Below, piece by piece: positions 24,779 through 34,318 of a DNA stretch of 64,000 nucleotides. Under the pieces are notes generated by a model. The model was not told the DNA's origin. It made no database searches and worked only from the letters and a program-made list of their open reading frames with translations. A program made the position numbers and the translations under genes. Within the stretch, counting starts at the first letter, position 1, and each line of letters opens with the position of its first letter. This DNA comes from Clostridium_AT radicumherbarum (GTDB taxonomy: Bacteria; Bacillota; Clostridia; Clostridiales; Clostridiaceae): positions 496,001 to 560,000 of the forward strand of contig NZ_JBJHZY010000002.1 in NCBI RefSeq assembly GCF_045310525.1, read 5' to 3'.

Positions 24779-26053
24779 TTAGGATATCAATTTAGCAATT
24801 AATCCTTCAATAATTCCCCACAATGAGAAGTCCTGACCGCCATATACAAGCATCCATGATTGAATAGTGTGGCTGAAGAAGTATGAACCAAATCCAACTA
24901 GGAATACCATTATAATTCCGCTGACTGCTGCACCAACGACACTGCCTCTGATTCCGCCTGTTGCATTTCCAATGATAGAAGCAGTTCCTATTTCAAAGAA
25001 ACAGGTGAAGGTTAGAGGAATGATAACCGTTGGGAACATGCCGGCTGTTAAAATAATTGTAACAACTGAAGTAATCATAGCTACTATGAATCCAAGAATT
25101 AAAGCATTTGGTGCATATGGAAATACGATTGGGCAGTCAAGTGCAGGAATAGCACCAGGAACAACCTTATCAGCTATACCTTTAAATGCTGGAACGATTT
25201 CTGAAATCAACATACGTACACCTTGAAGCAATACGGTAACACCAACTCCAAAATAAATTGCATGTGTAAAAATATAAGTGAATATACCAGTTTTCGCGCC
25301 TTCAAAACCCCAAACTTTTGCTGGATTAAAACCATTGGCGCTTAGAACAATTGCCATAACAATATACGTTATACAAATAGTAATTGAACCAGTAATTGAT
25401 ACTTCTCTGAAAAAGCCTAATGATTTAGGGAATTTTAAGCTTTCAGTAGACTTTGACTTATCACCTATTACTCTACCAAGAGATCCGGATATTACAGACA
25501 ATATTGTTGTTGGATGTCCTATAGTAAAGGAATCGTCACCAGTAACTTCTTTAACAAATGGACGCATTAAATTTGGAGAAACTAACATGTATGTTGCAGT
25601 AAATATCGTAGCAAGTATAATTAATTTAGATCCGGTTAATCCAGCATCGACTCCTGCTGCTATGAATACGAATGGGAACCAGTATAGCATGTGTCCTGTT
25701 AAGAATACGGATTTCCATCTTGTAAAACGTGCAAATAAAATATTAATAAGGAATGCAACTACCATTACAATACCAATTTGAGTACCATATTGTGCTCCGA
25801 TATCTACTGAGGTTGCAGCTTTTGCTTGTGGAAGTATTGTATTAAATGCTTTTGCCAAACCATCAATAGAATTTCCGGTAACTATACCGGTACCAGCAGA
25901 TAAAACGAAGAATCCAATTGCTGTCATCATTGTTCCACGAACAACTTCTGTAAATGATTTTTTCTGTAATAATAAACCTATTAATGCTATAAGAGCTAAG
26001 AATATTGCGCCTTGACCGAAAATCTCGTTAATTATGAAATTTAACACTGACAT
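24779..26053 (-). CDS. PTS EIIC, ascorbate (UlaA/SgaT) family
   Basis: A 424-residue permease of the ascorbate-type superfamily, with GIVTGNSIDGL, FTIGHPTTILSVISG and ALDCPIVFPYAPNALILGF as family-like segments and about ten hydrophobic spans. No ascorbate catabolic genes (UlaD/E/F/G types) occur here, so the substrate is uncertain. It is preceded by AAGGGGGG and follows EIIB by 13 bases. Confidence 0.85.
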   Translation of the reverse strand: MSVLNFIINEIFGQGAIFLALIALIGLLLQKKSFTEVVRGTMMTAIGFFVLSAGTGIVTGNSIDGLAKAFNTILPQAKAATSVDIGAQYGTQIGIVMVVAFLINILFARFTRWKSVFLTGHMLYWFPFVFIAAGVDAGLTGSKLIILATIFTATYMLVSPNLMRPFVKEVTGDDSFTIGHPTTILSVISGSLGRVIGDKSKSTESLKFPKSLGFFREVSITGSITICITYIVMAIVLSANGFNPAKVWGFEGAKTGIFTYIFTHAIYFGVGVTVLLQGVRMLISEIVPAFKGIADKVVPGAIPALDCPIVFPYAPNALILGFIVAMITSVVTIILTAGMFPTVIIPLTFTCFFEIGTASIIGNATGGIRGSVVGAAVSGIIMVFLVGFGSYFFSHTIQSWMLVYGGQDFSLWGIIEGLIAKLIS

Positions 26054-26066
26054 AAATTAACCCCCC

Positions 26067-26357
26067 TTATTTTTTCAGCGTTTCAAAATAGGATAAAACA
26101 TTTCCCTCAACTTCAGCTTGATTCATAAAGTTATCGATGCTAACAACAGGTACTTTTGCTCTGTCAATAATTCTTTCAGCTAGCTCTGTTGAAATAAATA
26201 TAACGTTGCAGTTATTAGATAAACAAGTTCCAACATCGCCGCAAAATACTTCTGCCTCCAGCTTGTGTTTCTTTAGAATGCTTTCTATCTTCATTCTGAG
26301 CATTAATGAAGACCCGCATCCAAATCCACAAACTGTTTGAATTACTACCCTGTCCAC
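26067..26357 (-). CDS. PTS EIIB, ascorbate family
   Basis: A 96-residue EIIB with phosphocysteine C10 in TVCGFGCGSSLM. It starts with GTG, 5 bases after GGAGGG. It takes phosphate from the EIIA encoded at 26406 and gives it to the sugar at EIIC. Confidence 0.85.
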   Translation of the reverse strand: MDRVVIQTVCGFGCGSSLMLRMKIESILKKHKLEAEVFCGDVGTCLSNNCNVIFISTELAERIIDRAKVPVVSIDNFMNQAEVEGNVLSYFETLKK

Positions 26358-26405
26358 TTTATCCCTCCTTTCTAATTTGATATAAAATGCATAAACATTA
26401 AAGTC

Positions 26406-26840
26406 CTATTCATTTATTAGTGAGTAAATTTCCTGTTCACTTTCACAGGAGGCAATTCTATCAATCATTCCTTCTATCATAAGCTTCTCAGCTACTGCTT
26501 GAAGAATGCTTATATGTGAATTACTATCTGTACTTGCCAAACATAATATTACATTTACAGGGTCATTTACACTGCCAAAATTAACTGGATTTTTAAGATT
26601 AATAATTGATACGGCATCCTCTAGTACAGCCGGAGACGGCTCTGCATGTGCCAATGCAAGCCCTGGTGTGATAACTATATACGGTCCCATATCTATAACA
26701 GCTTTTATCATATTGTCAACATATTCTCTTTTTATCTTTCCACTTTTTAATAACAGATACCCTGCTATTTCTATTGCTTCCTCCCAATCCTTAGCTTCAG
26801 CCTTAACCTTAATATTCTCAAAATTAATTAGCTCATTCAT
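26406..26840 (-). CDS. PTS EIIA, fructose/mannitol-ascorbate type
   Basis: A 144-residue EIIA with phosphohistidine H65 in GLALAHAEPSP. It starts one base after the regulator's stop codon, so the two are co-translated. Its sequence resembles the EIIA-like C-terminal domain of that regulator (WEEAI, then KR/QRY and a His at the same relative place), suggesting a common origin. Confidence 0.85.
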   Translation of the reverse strand: MNELINFENIKVKAEAKDWEEAIEIAGYLLLKSGKIKREYVDNMIKAVIDMGPYIVITPGLALAHAEPSPAVLEDAVSIINLKNPVNFGSVNDPVNVILCLASTDSNSHISILQAVAEKLMIEGMIDRIASCESEQEIYSLINE

Positions 26841-26841
26841 A

Positions 26842-28785
26842 CTATCCCTCCAAACTATGCATATTGAGAATAATATCTGTCGTTATTCTTTTGGATTTTA
26901 ACCTCAACAAATTTAATTCATTTTCAAAAATATATAACAGCTTTAACAACGAGTCTTCATTTTTGTTCTTAACTCCAAGAACAACTAGGTTTCTAACTAC
27001 CTTACTATTTTTACTACCAAATATAATTGGATCTTTTAATATCAATATTGCAGTACAGTTTTCATTGATTCCATCTTCTGTTCCTGCATGAATAAATGCT
27101 GTTTCAGGTACTAAAACCATATAGGTTCCAAACTGTTCTACTGCTTCTATCATTTTATTAATATATCTCTGTTTTAATTTGCCTTTATCAAGCAGAGGCT
27201 TTGCTGCCAGTCTGATTGCATCCTCCCAAGTCTTGCAGGAGTCAACAATTTGAATATCTTCCCTGGCTACGTAATCCCTCATATATGTCTGCACTCTTTC
27301 TTCCTTTTCACAATTTGCATAAGATTTAATAAAATGATTGCACATCATTGCATAGGAAAGCTGGAACAGACGATTCTTTATGAAATCCACATCTTCAGGA
27401 TAAAGTAAAGGATTAACCGTTATGGATGGAATATCATTTACATGATAATCGTTTGTAGAAATAATTAGATTAACTTCATTTTTGCTAACATAATTCTTTG
27501 CATCCCTTTCCGGCAAAGGCCCAACAATTTTACATTCCGGAATAGCCTGCAAGATTCTTGTCTTTAAAATAGACGAAGTAGCTATACCAAAGGAGCAAAC
27601 CAAAAGTACAGTCATCTTTGACTTTGTCATAAAGCTATCTTCATAGGCTGATGCAATATACATTGCAATAAATGCAATCTCATTTTCATCAAATTCCAAA
27701 TGGAATCTTTTTTCACATTTTAATAACTGCTTCTTGGTAAATTCATATATAAGTGGAATACTTACTTTTATTTGAAACAGGAGTTCGTTTTGTATTGTTA
27801 TTTTATTTCTAATGCGATATATAGCGACTCTTAAGTGAAGGGTTAGGCCGTGAATAAAGCATTCCATGCTGCTATTATCCAAAGGCTGAATTTCTTGCAG
27901 TTCTTCAAACAGATATTTTGATATTATATTTGCTTCATCCATGTCATCATGATAGACTTTTAAGTTATAAGGGTTTTGTTCTGTTATCTTTGCATTCATT
28001 AACAAACTACAGAAGTAGGCTTTATCACCCATTGAGTATGTATAGCCACATAAGGCCTTAATTAAATTTTCATACTTAGTGCCTTCCTCATGTTCATGCA
28101 AAATGTTGCCACCATCAATTCTAAGCAGTGAATACTCAAGCAGAAGCTGTATGTTCGCTGCCTCAGCAAATCTTACATTAAGTTTATTTTCAACTAGCTC
28201 CATTATCTCATTCGCAGTTTTATCAAACTCCATTAATCTGGAATTTTCCATAACAACGTTCACTATTACTTCATCTGAGATTAATGAGGACAATATATTT
28301 TCAAAACATTTACGAATTCTATTTTCGACTCCTGAGACTTTAATGCCCTTACCTTGAATTTTATGAATTTCAACACCTTCCCTTGTAAACTCTTTCTCAA
28401 CCTGCTGGAAATCAGAAATTACTGTTTGTCTACTTACACAGCAGGCATTAGCCAGCTGATCAAAGGTATTAATAGGATTACATAACAAAAGTAATGAAAT
28501 AATTGAAGATCGTTCATAATTATCTAGGGTTCTAAAATTTAGTGAGTTCAGACCCCTTCGCAAATTAGAGATTTCTGAATCATCAGCACTAAGCTTTATA
28601 CCTTTGCTTGATTTTCTATCAACAATTATTTTTGAACCTGATAGAAATGAATCAATAAAAGAAAAATCATTTTGTATTGTTCTAGGACTAACACTAAACT
28701 TAACTGCTAGTTGCTTAATTGTTACATACTGCCTTTGAGAACATAAATAAATTAAAATATCCTTTTGCCTTTTTGTTAATATCAT
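26842..28785 (-). CDS. MtlR/BglG-type PTS-regulated transcriptional activator
   Basis: A 647-residue regulator. Residues 1-70 form a winged helix (MILTKRQKDILIYLCSQ, then KFSVSPRTIQNDFSFI), with a second HTH near 110-125. Two PRDs follow (about 180-290 and 295-400), then an EIIB-like domain (VCSFGIATSS near 410) and an EIIA-like C-terminal domain (ETAFIHAGTEDG near 575). PTS phosphorylation would set activity by sugar supply. It is the first gene of the ascorbate-type PTS operon. Confidence 0.88.
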   Translation of the reverse strand: MILTKRQKDILIYLCSQRQYVTIKQLAVKFSVSPRTIQNDFSFIDSFLSGSKIIVDRKSSKGIKLSADDSEISNLRRGLNSLNFRTLDNYERSSIISLLLLCNPINTFDQLANACCVSRQTVISDFQQVEKEFTREGVEIHKIQGKGIKVSGVENRIRKCFENILSSLISDEVIVNVVMENSRLMEFDKTANEIMELVENKLNVRFAEAANIQLLLEYSLLRIDGGNILHEHEEGTKYENLIKALCGYTYSMGDKAYFCSLLMNAKITEQNPYNLKVYHDDMDEANIISKYLFEELQEIQPLDNSSMECFIHGLTLHLRVAIYRIRNKITIQNELLFQIKVSIPLIYEFTKKQLLKCEKRFHLEFDENEIAFIAMYIASAYEDSFMTKSKMTVLLVCSFGIATSSILKTRILQAIPECKIVGPLPERDAKNYVSKNEVNLIISTNDYHVNDIPSITVNPLLYPEDVDFIKNRLFQLSYAMMCNHFIKSYANCEKEERVQTYMRDYVAREDIQIVDSCKTWEDAIRLAAKPLLDKGKLKQRYINKMIEAVEQFGTYMVLVPETAFIHAGTEDGINENCTAILILKDPIIFGSKNSKVVRNLVVLGVKNKNEDSLLKLLYIFENELNLLRLKSKRITTDIILNMHSLEG

Positions 28786-28969
28786 TTCATTATCTCCTTG
28801 ATTATATGATAAACGGTTAAAAACATCCGTTCAATACTAATAACCAGCAACCATTATAGCAATTATTATATTATTTGAGATTGATCTTGTGTCTAAATTA
28901 TTTTCTATTAAGCAATATATGATATGTTAAACGTAAGCTATAAATTACCTAATGTATACCTATAATAAA

Positions 28970-28995
28970 AGTGCCATCCGATTGAGGATGGCACT
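28970..28995 (-). terminator. Terminator-like hairpin
   Basis: AGTGCCATCC (28970-28979) pairs with GGATGGCACT (28986-28995). On the minus strand CACTTTTATT follows. The only thing it could now end is the transposase-like relic at 29003, so it is probably a leftover. Confidence 0.6.
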
Positions 28996-29002
28996 AAATT
29001 TC

Positions 29003-29071
29003 TTAACTATTCTTTTTACAGTATTCCTGAATCCATGGATTCCAAGGAAGAAATTCTTCTAAGAACTCATA
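29003..29071 (-). pseudogene. Short relic resembling an IS66-type transposase C-terminus
   Basis: One minus-strand frame reads YEFLEEFLPWNPWIQEYC, ending in KKNS and a stop. The LLPWN-like ending is typical of IS66 transposase C-termini as I recall them. Only about 22 codons remain and a stop lies just upstream. Confidence 0.35.
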
Positions 29072-29128
29072 CTATATTTCATATTAATATCAAGAATAAT
29101 AAAAATTTCAAAATAATCTCCTACAATT

Positions 29129-29332
29129 ATGTCGCGATTAGTATGTAATGGAGTTGCTTCGTCACTTTTATTTTCTGTTTTTCAGAATATTGGAACGGCT
29201 ATAGTTATAATGACAATATCAGGAATTACCTTGCCCTTTATGAGCTATGGCAGAAGGTCAATATTAGCAAACTTTATTTCCGTTGATTTAGTATTAAGTT
29301 TAGGAATGAAGAAGAGTAAAATAAATTTTTAG
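29129..29332 (+). pseudogene. C-terminal relic of a RodA/FtsW/SpoVE-type protein
   Basis: The 67-residue frame contains FQNIGTAIVIMTISGITLP, followed by FMSYGRRSILANFISVDLVL and GMKKSKINF. This is the C-terminal end of SEDS glycosyltransferases (usually FQNIGMxxGxMPxTGxxLPFxSYGGSS). The usual MP and GG are changed and the rest of the gene is missing, so it is a dead fragment. Confidence 0.75.
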
Positions 29333-29390
29333 CCTTTAAGGACTAGCTTAATACTTTAAAGAATGACTTCGAGAGCAAGCAAAAAACATT

Positions 29391-29424
29391 GTCTCCGGGG
29401 ATCTAAATGTACCACCCCGGGGAC
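29391..29424. terminator. Strong GC-rich terminator after the CWB2 gene
   Basis: GTCTCCGGGG (29391-29400) pairs with CCCCGGGGAC (29415-29424), with one wobble. T-rich runs occur on both sides, so it works in both directions. Confidence 0.8.
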
Positions 29425-29432
29425 CTTTGTTT

Positions 29433-29494
29433 TTAATACCCATTAAGGTAATCTATTTCGTTAGCCAGTCTTCTCTGCGTATCCCATTTTGCTT
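29433..29494 (-). pseudogene. Duplicated C-terminal tail behind the CWB2 gene
   Basis: Directly after the gene's stop, another frame reads AKWDTQRRLANEIDYLNGY then stop; the intact gene ends SLDDLHGY then stop. The flanking bases TTTTAATACCCAT are repeated at both stops. This looks like the tail of a related gene left by recombination. Confidence 0.45.
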
Positions 29495-31372
29495 TTAATA
29501 CCCATGTAAATCATCTAAGCTATAACCTTGAGTTAGCCCAATATGCCATTTAATATTTTTATCCATGGCTGAATAAAACAATTTATAGACTCCATCCACC
29601 TTTACAAAGGTAGATCTGTAAATTTGTTTATTGTCAAAGGCTAGACTATCATTGGTTGCTTGCAAGATAACCTTTGATCTGCCAAAATTTACTCCGTCCT
29701 TTGAAACGCTCCAGAAAAGAATTCTATTGTTTTGATTCATTTCCTCTTTCTTAGCCCCACAAAATACAGCTTCATAGCCTAAGTCCGTATGAACTACATC
29801 TATATGCCAGGGCACATAGGTATCCGTTAAATTGAAGTTAACTTCAACAGGGTTTGTCCAAGTCGAGCCCCCATCTGAGCTCTCTATATACATGCATTTA
29901 TATTCCTCACTTATATACCACATTTTATATTTATTGTCTTCCCAAATAATTGCAGGGCTTAAACACTCTTTATTTTTAAAAGAAATTATAAATTGTGGAG
30001 TTGACCAATGGATTCCGTCTGCAGAAGTTATTTTATAAATTCTGTCTTCTTGATTTCTTAAAGTAAGCCTGTACCAAAGCTCTAATTCATTTGTACTCTG
30101 ATTAAATACTAAGTGCGGATCACTATTATGTTGAGTTCTATCTGGAGGCAATGGAGTAAGAGGATTAACTAGTCCTCTTGGTACTTGCCACTGAGTACCT
30201 GTATTTGAAACAACTATTGAAGGATTTTCCCAGGTATCTACACCATTAGGGTAAGGTGTCATTACCATCCAGTATTTCCACCCATTCCATCCATCTTGAA
30301 AATATAATACCTTAGGATGTACAGCTTGATTACTTCCTTCATATGTTGGGATGTTTAAAGGATTTCTAGCATTAGGACCCTGAGGTGCAGTTTCAACTAT
30401 GTTGCTTGGAACAACAGCTTCTCCACCAAGTAAATTTAAATTTTTAATAAATGGTTTTATAGATTTATAAAAATTCTTTGTTACCTCTTCTCCTTTTATA
30501 TTAGTTAAAATAATAGGCGCTGAATTAATACCAGCGAAGGAAGAACAGGAAAGTGCATCAGGAAAATCTTCTCCTGTAGTAATAAAAACTTTACTTAGAT
30601 TCAATACATCACTAAAGGTATTTAATACATTCACATTAGTTTCATATCTGTTTTTACCATATATTCTAGTACAATTAGGCAGCTGGTTATATACATTATC
30701 ACTAATTAGAGTTGGTCCACCAATTACATAGGACTTTGTTATATTATTGTTGACTAAATAATTCATGAAGTCACTGCTAATGCTATCTTTTTTTGTAAGT
30801 ATAATAGGATCTCCTCTTTTAGCAGCGATAGATGCTACAGATAGCGAATCTGGAAAATCATCTCCTGTAGTAACAAAAGCCTCTTTAGGATTATCCATAA
30901 ACTTAGCTACCTGAATGGAGGTTTCATATCTATTGCTTCCAGCAATGCGGATAGTATTTATGTTCATTTTTCGAATTTCATTTTCTGTAGCTACTGATAC
31001 TACACCTTGTCCACCTATAATATATACATTTTTAGGTTTAAGCCTTGTAATTTCATTTTTAGTAAAGCTATTTAAGGAATTCTTATTAGTTAATAGAATT
31101 GGAGCATTTAGTTTAGCAGCTAAAGGCGCAGCACATAGGGAATCTGGAAAGTCTTCTCCTGTGGCTAAAATTACATTATCTGAAGTATTACTCCACCCAT
31201 ATTTACTTATTATGCTTGAAGTTTCATATCTATTTGCTCCTGCTAGTCTTTTAATAGCTATATTGTTTTGAACTGTATCTGCAGATACCTTCCCTGTAAA
31301 GGCCGCAGAAATCAAAACTGAACTAATAAAAATTGTAATACTTTTATTAAATAAAACTCTTTTTCTATTCAT
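29495..31372 (-). CDS. CWB2 surface protein with C-terminal glycosidase-like beta-propeller
   Basis: A 625-residue secreted protein. Signal peptide about 1-31. Three cell-wall-binding type 2 repeats (about 40-330), each with an RYET-type start and DFPDSL-type core, attach it to cell-wall polymers. The C-terminal part (about 350-625) has repeated motifs such as WYRL, SADGIHWSTP, KMWYIS, SSDGGSTW and SKDGVNFG, as in GH43/sialidase-like propellers. It may cut or bind an outer polysaccharide. A leftover tail of a related gene follows the stop. Confidence 0.8.
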   Translation of the reverse strand: MNRKRVLFNKSITIFISSVLISAAFTGKVSADTVQNNIAIKRLAGANRYETSSIISKYGWSNTSDNVILATGEDFPDSLCAAPLAAKLNAPILLTNKNSLNSFTKNEITRLKPKNVYIIGGQGVVSVATENEIRKMNINTIRIAGSNRYETSIQVAKFMDNPKEAFVTTGDDFPDSLSVASIAAKRGDPIILTKKDSISSDFMNYLVNNNITKSYVIGGPTLISDNVYNQLPNCTRIYGKNRYETNVNVLNTFSDVLNLSKVFITTGEDFPDALSCSSFAGINSAPIILTNIKGEEVTKNFYKSIKPFIKNLNLLGGEAVVPSNIVETAPQGPNARNPLNIPTYEGSNQAVHPKVLYFQDGWNGWKYWMVMTPYPNGVDTWENPSIVVSNTGTQWQVPRGLVNPLTPLPPDRTQHNSDPHLVFNQSTNELELWYRLTLRNQEDRIYKITSADGIHWSTPQFIISFKNKECLSPAIIWEDNKYKMWYISEEYKCMYIESSDGGSTWTNPVEVNFNLTDTYVPWHIDVVHTDLGYEAVFCGAKKEEMNQNNRILFWSVSKDGVNFGRSKVILQATNDSLAFDNKQIYRSTFVKVDGVYKLFYSAMDKNIKWHIGLTQGYSLDDLHGY

Positions 31373-31406
31373 TTTGCCCGTCCCTCTATAATTAACCCCT
31401 ATGGGT

Positions 31407-32810
31407 TTACTTTATTGTAATTACTATAGTGTATTTTTTTACCCCTCCAGATTTATCGGTTAATGTTAATACTGAACCATTTAATAATGTTTGTATGTTT
31501 GAGGCTAAGATTCCATCAGCTGGATTATAACCTGCGGAAGTTACAGCATTAAATATTAATTGTCCGAAGTCATCACTTACTTTTATATTAGAAACTGTTT
31601 TATTTATATTTGGAGAAATTAAAGATGCAGAGCTTAAATCTTCAGATAAAACAGCGCTTCCAGTATCAAACTTCTGCAATGATGAAGGAATTGTAAACTG
31701 CACAGTACCAATACTAGAATTAGCTGAAGGCTCTTTTATTACTGCATTTATAGTTACATTACTAGCTGTATCTTTTAGTGCTATTGACTTTAGCACTGGG
31801 GCAGCAGCCTTACTCACTAATAAGTCCACAATTGATTGAGGTACCACCGCTGTACCGCCAAGTGCTATAACCTTTGTATTTCCCATAAGTCTTGGATAGA
31901 TAAAGTTACCAATAATATCAGGCAAAGATTTATACACTAAAATCATAGGTGAAGCAGTCTTTGCAGCTGCAACTGAACCTGATAATGCATCAGCAAACTC
32001 ATCATTAGAAGTTCCATCTGCTACAGTTACATAAATATTATTGTAATTAAGTACACTATCAAACTGATTTAATACAGCTGCATTAGTAGCATATCTGTCG
32101 GCTCCTCCAAGTCTTATTGGACTTGGAAGCTTATTTTTTACTGCATCACTAACTACACCTGCTCCTCCAACCACATAGGACTGGGTTATAGAATTAGCAC
32201 TTAAAAATTGAGATATTTGACTGGGCATACTATTTGTATTTGTAAGTAGTATTGGCATACTTAAATTTGATGCTATAGGAGAAATTGATAGTGCATCTGG
32301 AAAATCAAGACCTGTTGCCACAGCTACCTTTGTAATACTGCCTATCTTTGACTTTAGTTCTTCAGCTACTTTTTCTGAAGTTCCATACCTATCGCTGCCA
32401 CTAATGCGATTAACATCTATATTAAGATCAGTAATCTGTTTTTTCACATTATCAGATACAGCGCCAGTTCCTCCTACTATAAATACTGTTTTTACCTTTA
32501 AATTATTAAGTAGTGTTACAACATCTGGATCTAATTTACTAGGTGCTGTTAACAATATGGGAGCATTATAAGCCTTTGCTAAAGGGCCAGCACAAAGTGC
32601 ATCAGCAAAGTCATCTCCTCTTGCTATAACAGCGTAATCAGAGGTTGTCCAATTTGCTTTAGCCACCGCTATGGCTGTGTGATATCTGTCAGCACCAAAA
32701 AGTCTTGTGTACTGAGATGAATCAGCAGCAAGCACCTTGACTTCTGAAACCATTGAATTTAGAATTAAACAGCTTATAGCAGCTGCAATTAATTTATTGC
32801 CTCTTTTCAT
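31407..32810 (-). CDS. CWB2 surface protein with a C-terminal domain of unknown type
   Basis: A 467-residue secreted protein. Signal peptide about 1-29 (ending VLAADSS), three CWB2 repeats (about 35-320; RYHTAIAVAK, RYGTSEKVAEEL, RYATNAAVLN), then a beta-rich C-terminal domain of about 130 residues (IALKDTASNVTINAVIKE onward) that I do not recognise. It follows the same design as its two neighbours, each with a different C-terminal module. Confidence 0.8.
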   Translation of the reverse strand: MKRGNKLIAAAISCLILNSMVSEVKVLAADSSQYTRLFGADRYHTAIAVAKANWTTSDYAVIARGDDFADALCAGPLAKAYNAPILLTAPSKLDPDVVTLLNNLKVKTVFIVGGTGAVSDNVKKQITDLNIDVNRISGSDRYGTSEKVAEELKSKIGSITKVAVATGLDFPDALSISPIASNLSMPILLTNTNSMPSQISQFLSANSITQSYVVGGAGVVSDAVKNKLPSPIRLGGADRYATNAAVLNQFDSVLNYNNIYVTVADGTSNDEFADALSGSVAAAKTASPMILVYKSLPDIIGNFIYPRLMGNTKVIALGGTAVVPQSIVDLLVSKAAAPVLKSIALKDTASNVTINAVIKEPSANSSIGTVQFTIPSSLQKFDTGSAVLSEDLSSASLISPNINKTVSNIKVSDDFGQLIFNAVTSAGYNPADGILASNIQTLLNGSVLTLTDKSGGVKKYTIVITIK

Positions 32811-33015
32811 CTATTAAACCTTCTTTCAGTTAGGCTATTATTGTACTCCCATATTATAGCATAATATTCAGCTTAATGGTAAATTAGTATAAGAATTTTT
32901 TAAGGTATTAACTTCCACTTTAAAGCTACAGCTCTCGATTATTCTTTCTTCTTCCCTAAAGGGCTTAATGAGGGTATTTAAAATTCATATTTGCTAAATA
33001 ATAAATATAGTTTAA

Positions 33016-33099
33016 CAGTTTATAAATTATTAAAATCTAATTAACAGTTAATATTTATTATTATCATGATATTGTCATAATTCAAAGCTATTATATAAA
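33016..33099 (+). promoter_or_regulatory. Conserved upstream region of small-RNA candidate, copy C
   Basis: Shares GTTTATAAATTATTAAAA and ATTAACAGTTAAT (33040-33052) with copies A and B. It has -35 TTGTCA (33072-33077), a 16-bp spacer and -10 TATAAA (33094-33099). The palindrome-to--35 distance of 19 bases is the same in all three. Confidence 0.6.
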
Positions 33100-33105
33100 C
33101 ATAGC

Positions 33106-33178
33106 AAGAAAAAATTAATTCCCCATAATAAATAATTAAGAGCAGCTGGTTAGTCCCCCTTTCCAGCTGCTCTTTCAT
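33106..33178 (+). ncRNA. Candidate small RNA, copy C
   Basis: Starts near AGCAAGAAAAAATTAATTCC and ends in a 12-bp hairpin (33138-33149 with 33163-33174). Its loop TTAGTCCCCCTTT is identical to copy B. On the opposite strand the hairpin could also terminate the truncated leucine-rich-repeat gene. Confidence 0.55.
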
Positions 33179-33186
33179 ATTTTCTA

Positions 33187-34107
33187 TTAAAACAAAATTT
33201 CACAATTTGGCAGTGCAGTTTTTAGTTTTTGTTGGTCTACAGCACTTATTTGATTGCCAGTTAAACCAAGGTCCAGTAAATTAGTTAATCCAGTTAAGGC
33301 ATTAATATCACTTATTTGATTATTCATTAATTCAAGTTGATGTAAATTAGTTAATCCCCTTAAAGCACTGATATCACTTATTTCATTATTACTTAAATAT
33401 AGTTCCTGTAAATTAGTTAATTCTTTCAAAACACTAATATCACTTATTTGATTGTCAATTAATTTAAGATACTTTAAATTAATTAATCCTTTCAAGGCAC
33501 TAAAATCACTTATTCGATTACTATCTAAATATAGGTCCTGTAAATTAGTTAATTCTTTTAATGCACTAATATCACTTATTCCATTTAAGTCTAAATTAAG
33601 AAACTGTAGATTAGTTAATCCGTTCATAGCACTAATATCGCTTATTTGATTATTCTCTAAATCAAGTGTCTGTAAACTTGATAGGTTTTCAATTCCACTA
33701 ATATCACTTATATTCTTATTGTATAAATGTAGATATGTAATATGAGCAACATCGCTTTTAAATATAGTACCTGTTGGTTTATTTATAGCATTTCTTACCG
33801 CTTGTTCTAAATTCTTATCTTTAAATGTTACTATATCAGTTACAGTAATAGTACAGCTTGCTGCCTTATTTCCATCTATAGTAGTTGCTGTAATAGTTGC
33901 TGTTCCTACCCCTATTGCTGTTACTTTTCCTGCTTCATCTACTGTGGCTACATTACTATTTGATGTACTCCACTGTACATTCTTATTTGTAGCATTTGAT
34001 GGTGATACTGTAGCTATTAAAGTATCTGTATCATCTACTGTAAGTGTATTCATAGTTTTGTTTAAACTAACTGATGATGGAATAACTATGTTACTATTAA
34101 TAATATA
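33187..34107 (-). pseudogene. 5'-truncated surface protein: Big_2 domain plus leucine-rich repeats
   Basis: The frame encodes one bacterial Ig-like (Big_2) domain, then about eight 22-residue leucine-rich repeats of the internalin type (for example LTNLQELYLSNNEISDISAL). It lacks a signal peptide, CWB2 repeats and an RBS. Its first residues (INSNIVIPSSVSLNKT) match the junction after the CWB2 repeats of the 34319 protein (INNNIVNPSAVSLNKT), so the first part of the gene appears lost. The ATG at 34053 has no RBS. Without export signals it is probably dead. Confidence 0.7.
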
Positions 34108-34142
34108 TGACTATCAAGATAAGTCAGTAATTTTTCATTTTT

Positions 34143-34186
34143 AAAGGAACCTAACATTTGGGGTGCACTTCAATTGAGGTTCCTTT
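34143..34186. terminator. Terminator hairpin between truncated LRR gene and CWB2-P60 gene
   Basis: AAAGGAACCT (34143-34152) pairs with AGGTTCCTTT (34177-34186) around a 24-base loop containing GGGGTGCACTTCAATTG. Loops like this occur at insertion-sequence ends in clostridia as I recall, so it may mark a former insertion. The surrounding 34108-34318 holds no gene I can support. Confidence 0.5.
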
Positions 34187-34318
34187 CGTTCGCTTATTCA
34201 AAAGATTGTTCATGAACTGATATAAATACTTGTATCGACCTAAGGATTTTGAGAGAGTTTTGAATACGTCCTTTAACGCTATAATCAATTATCGAAGTAT
34301 CATAATCATAAACAATAT

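Noticed and set aside
24867..25781. Plus-strand ORFs over the ascorbate-type EIIC
   Set aside because: Shadow frames of a membrane protein gene, without RBS or known domains.
33452..33649. Regular 66-base periodicity as a tandem DNA repeat element
   Set aside because: The period is the 22-codon leucine-rich repeat of the protein on the other strand.
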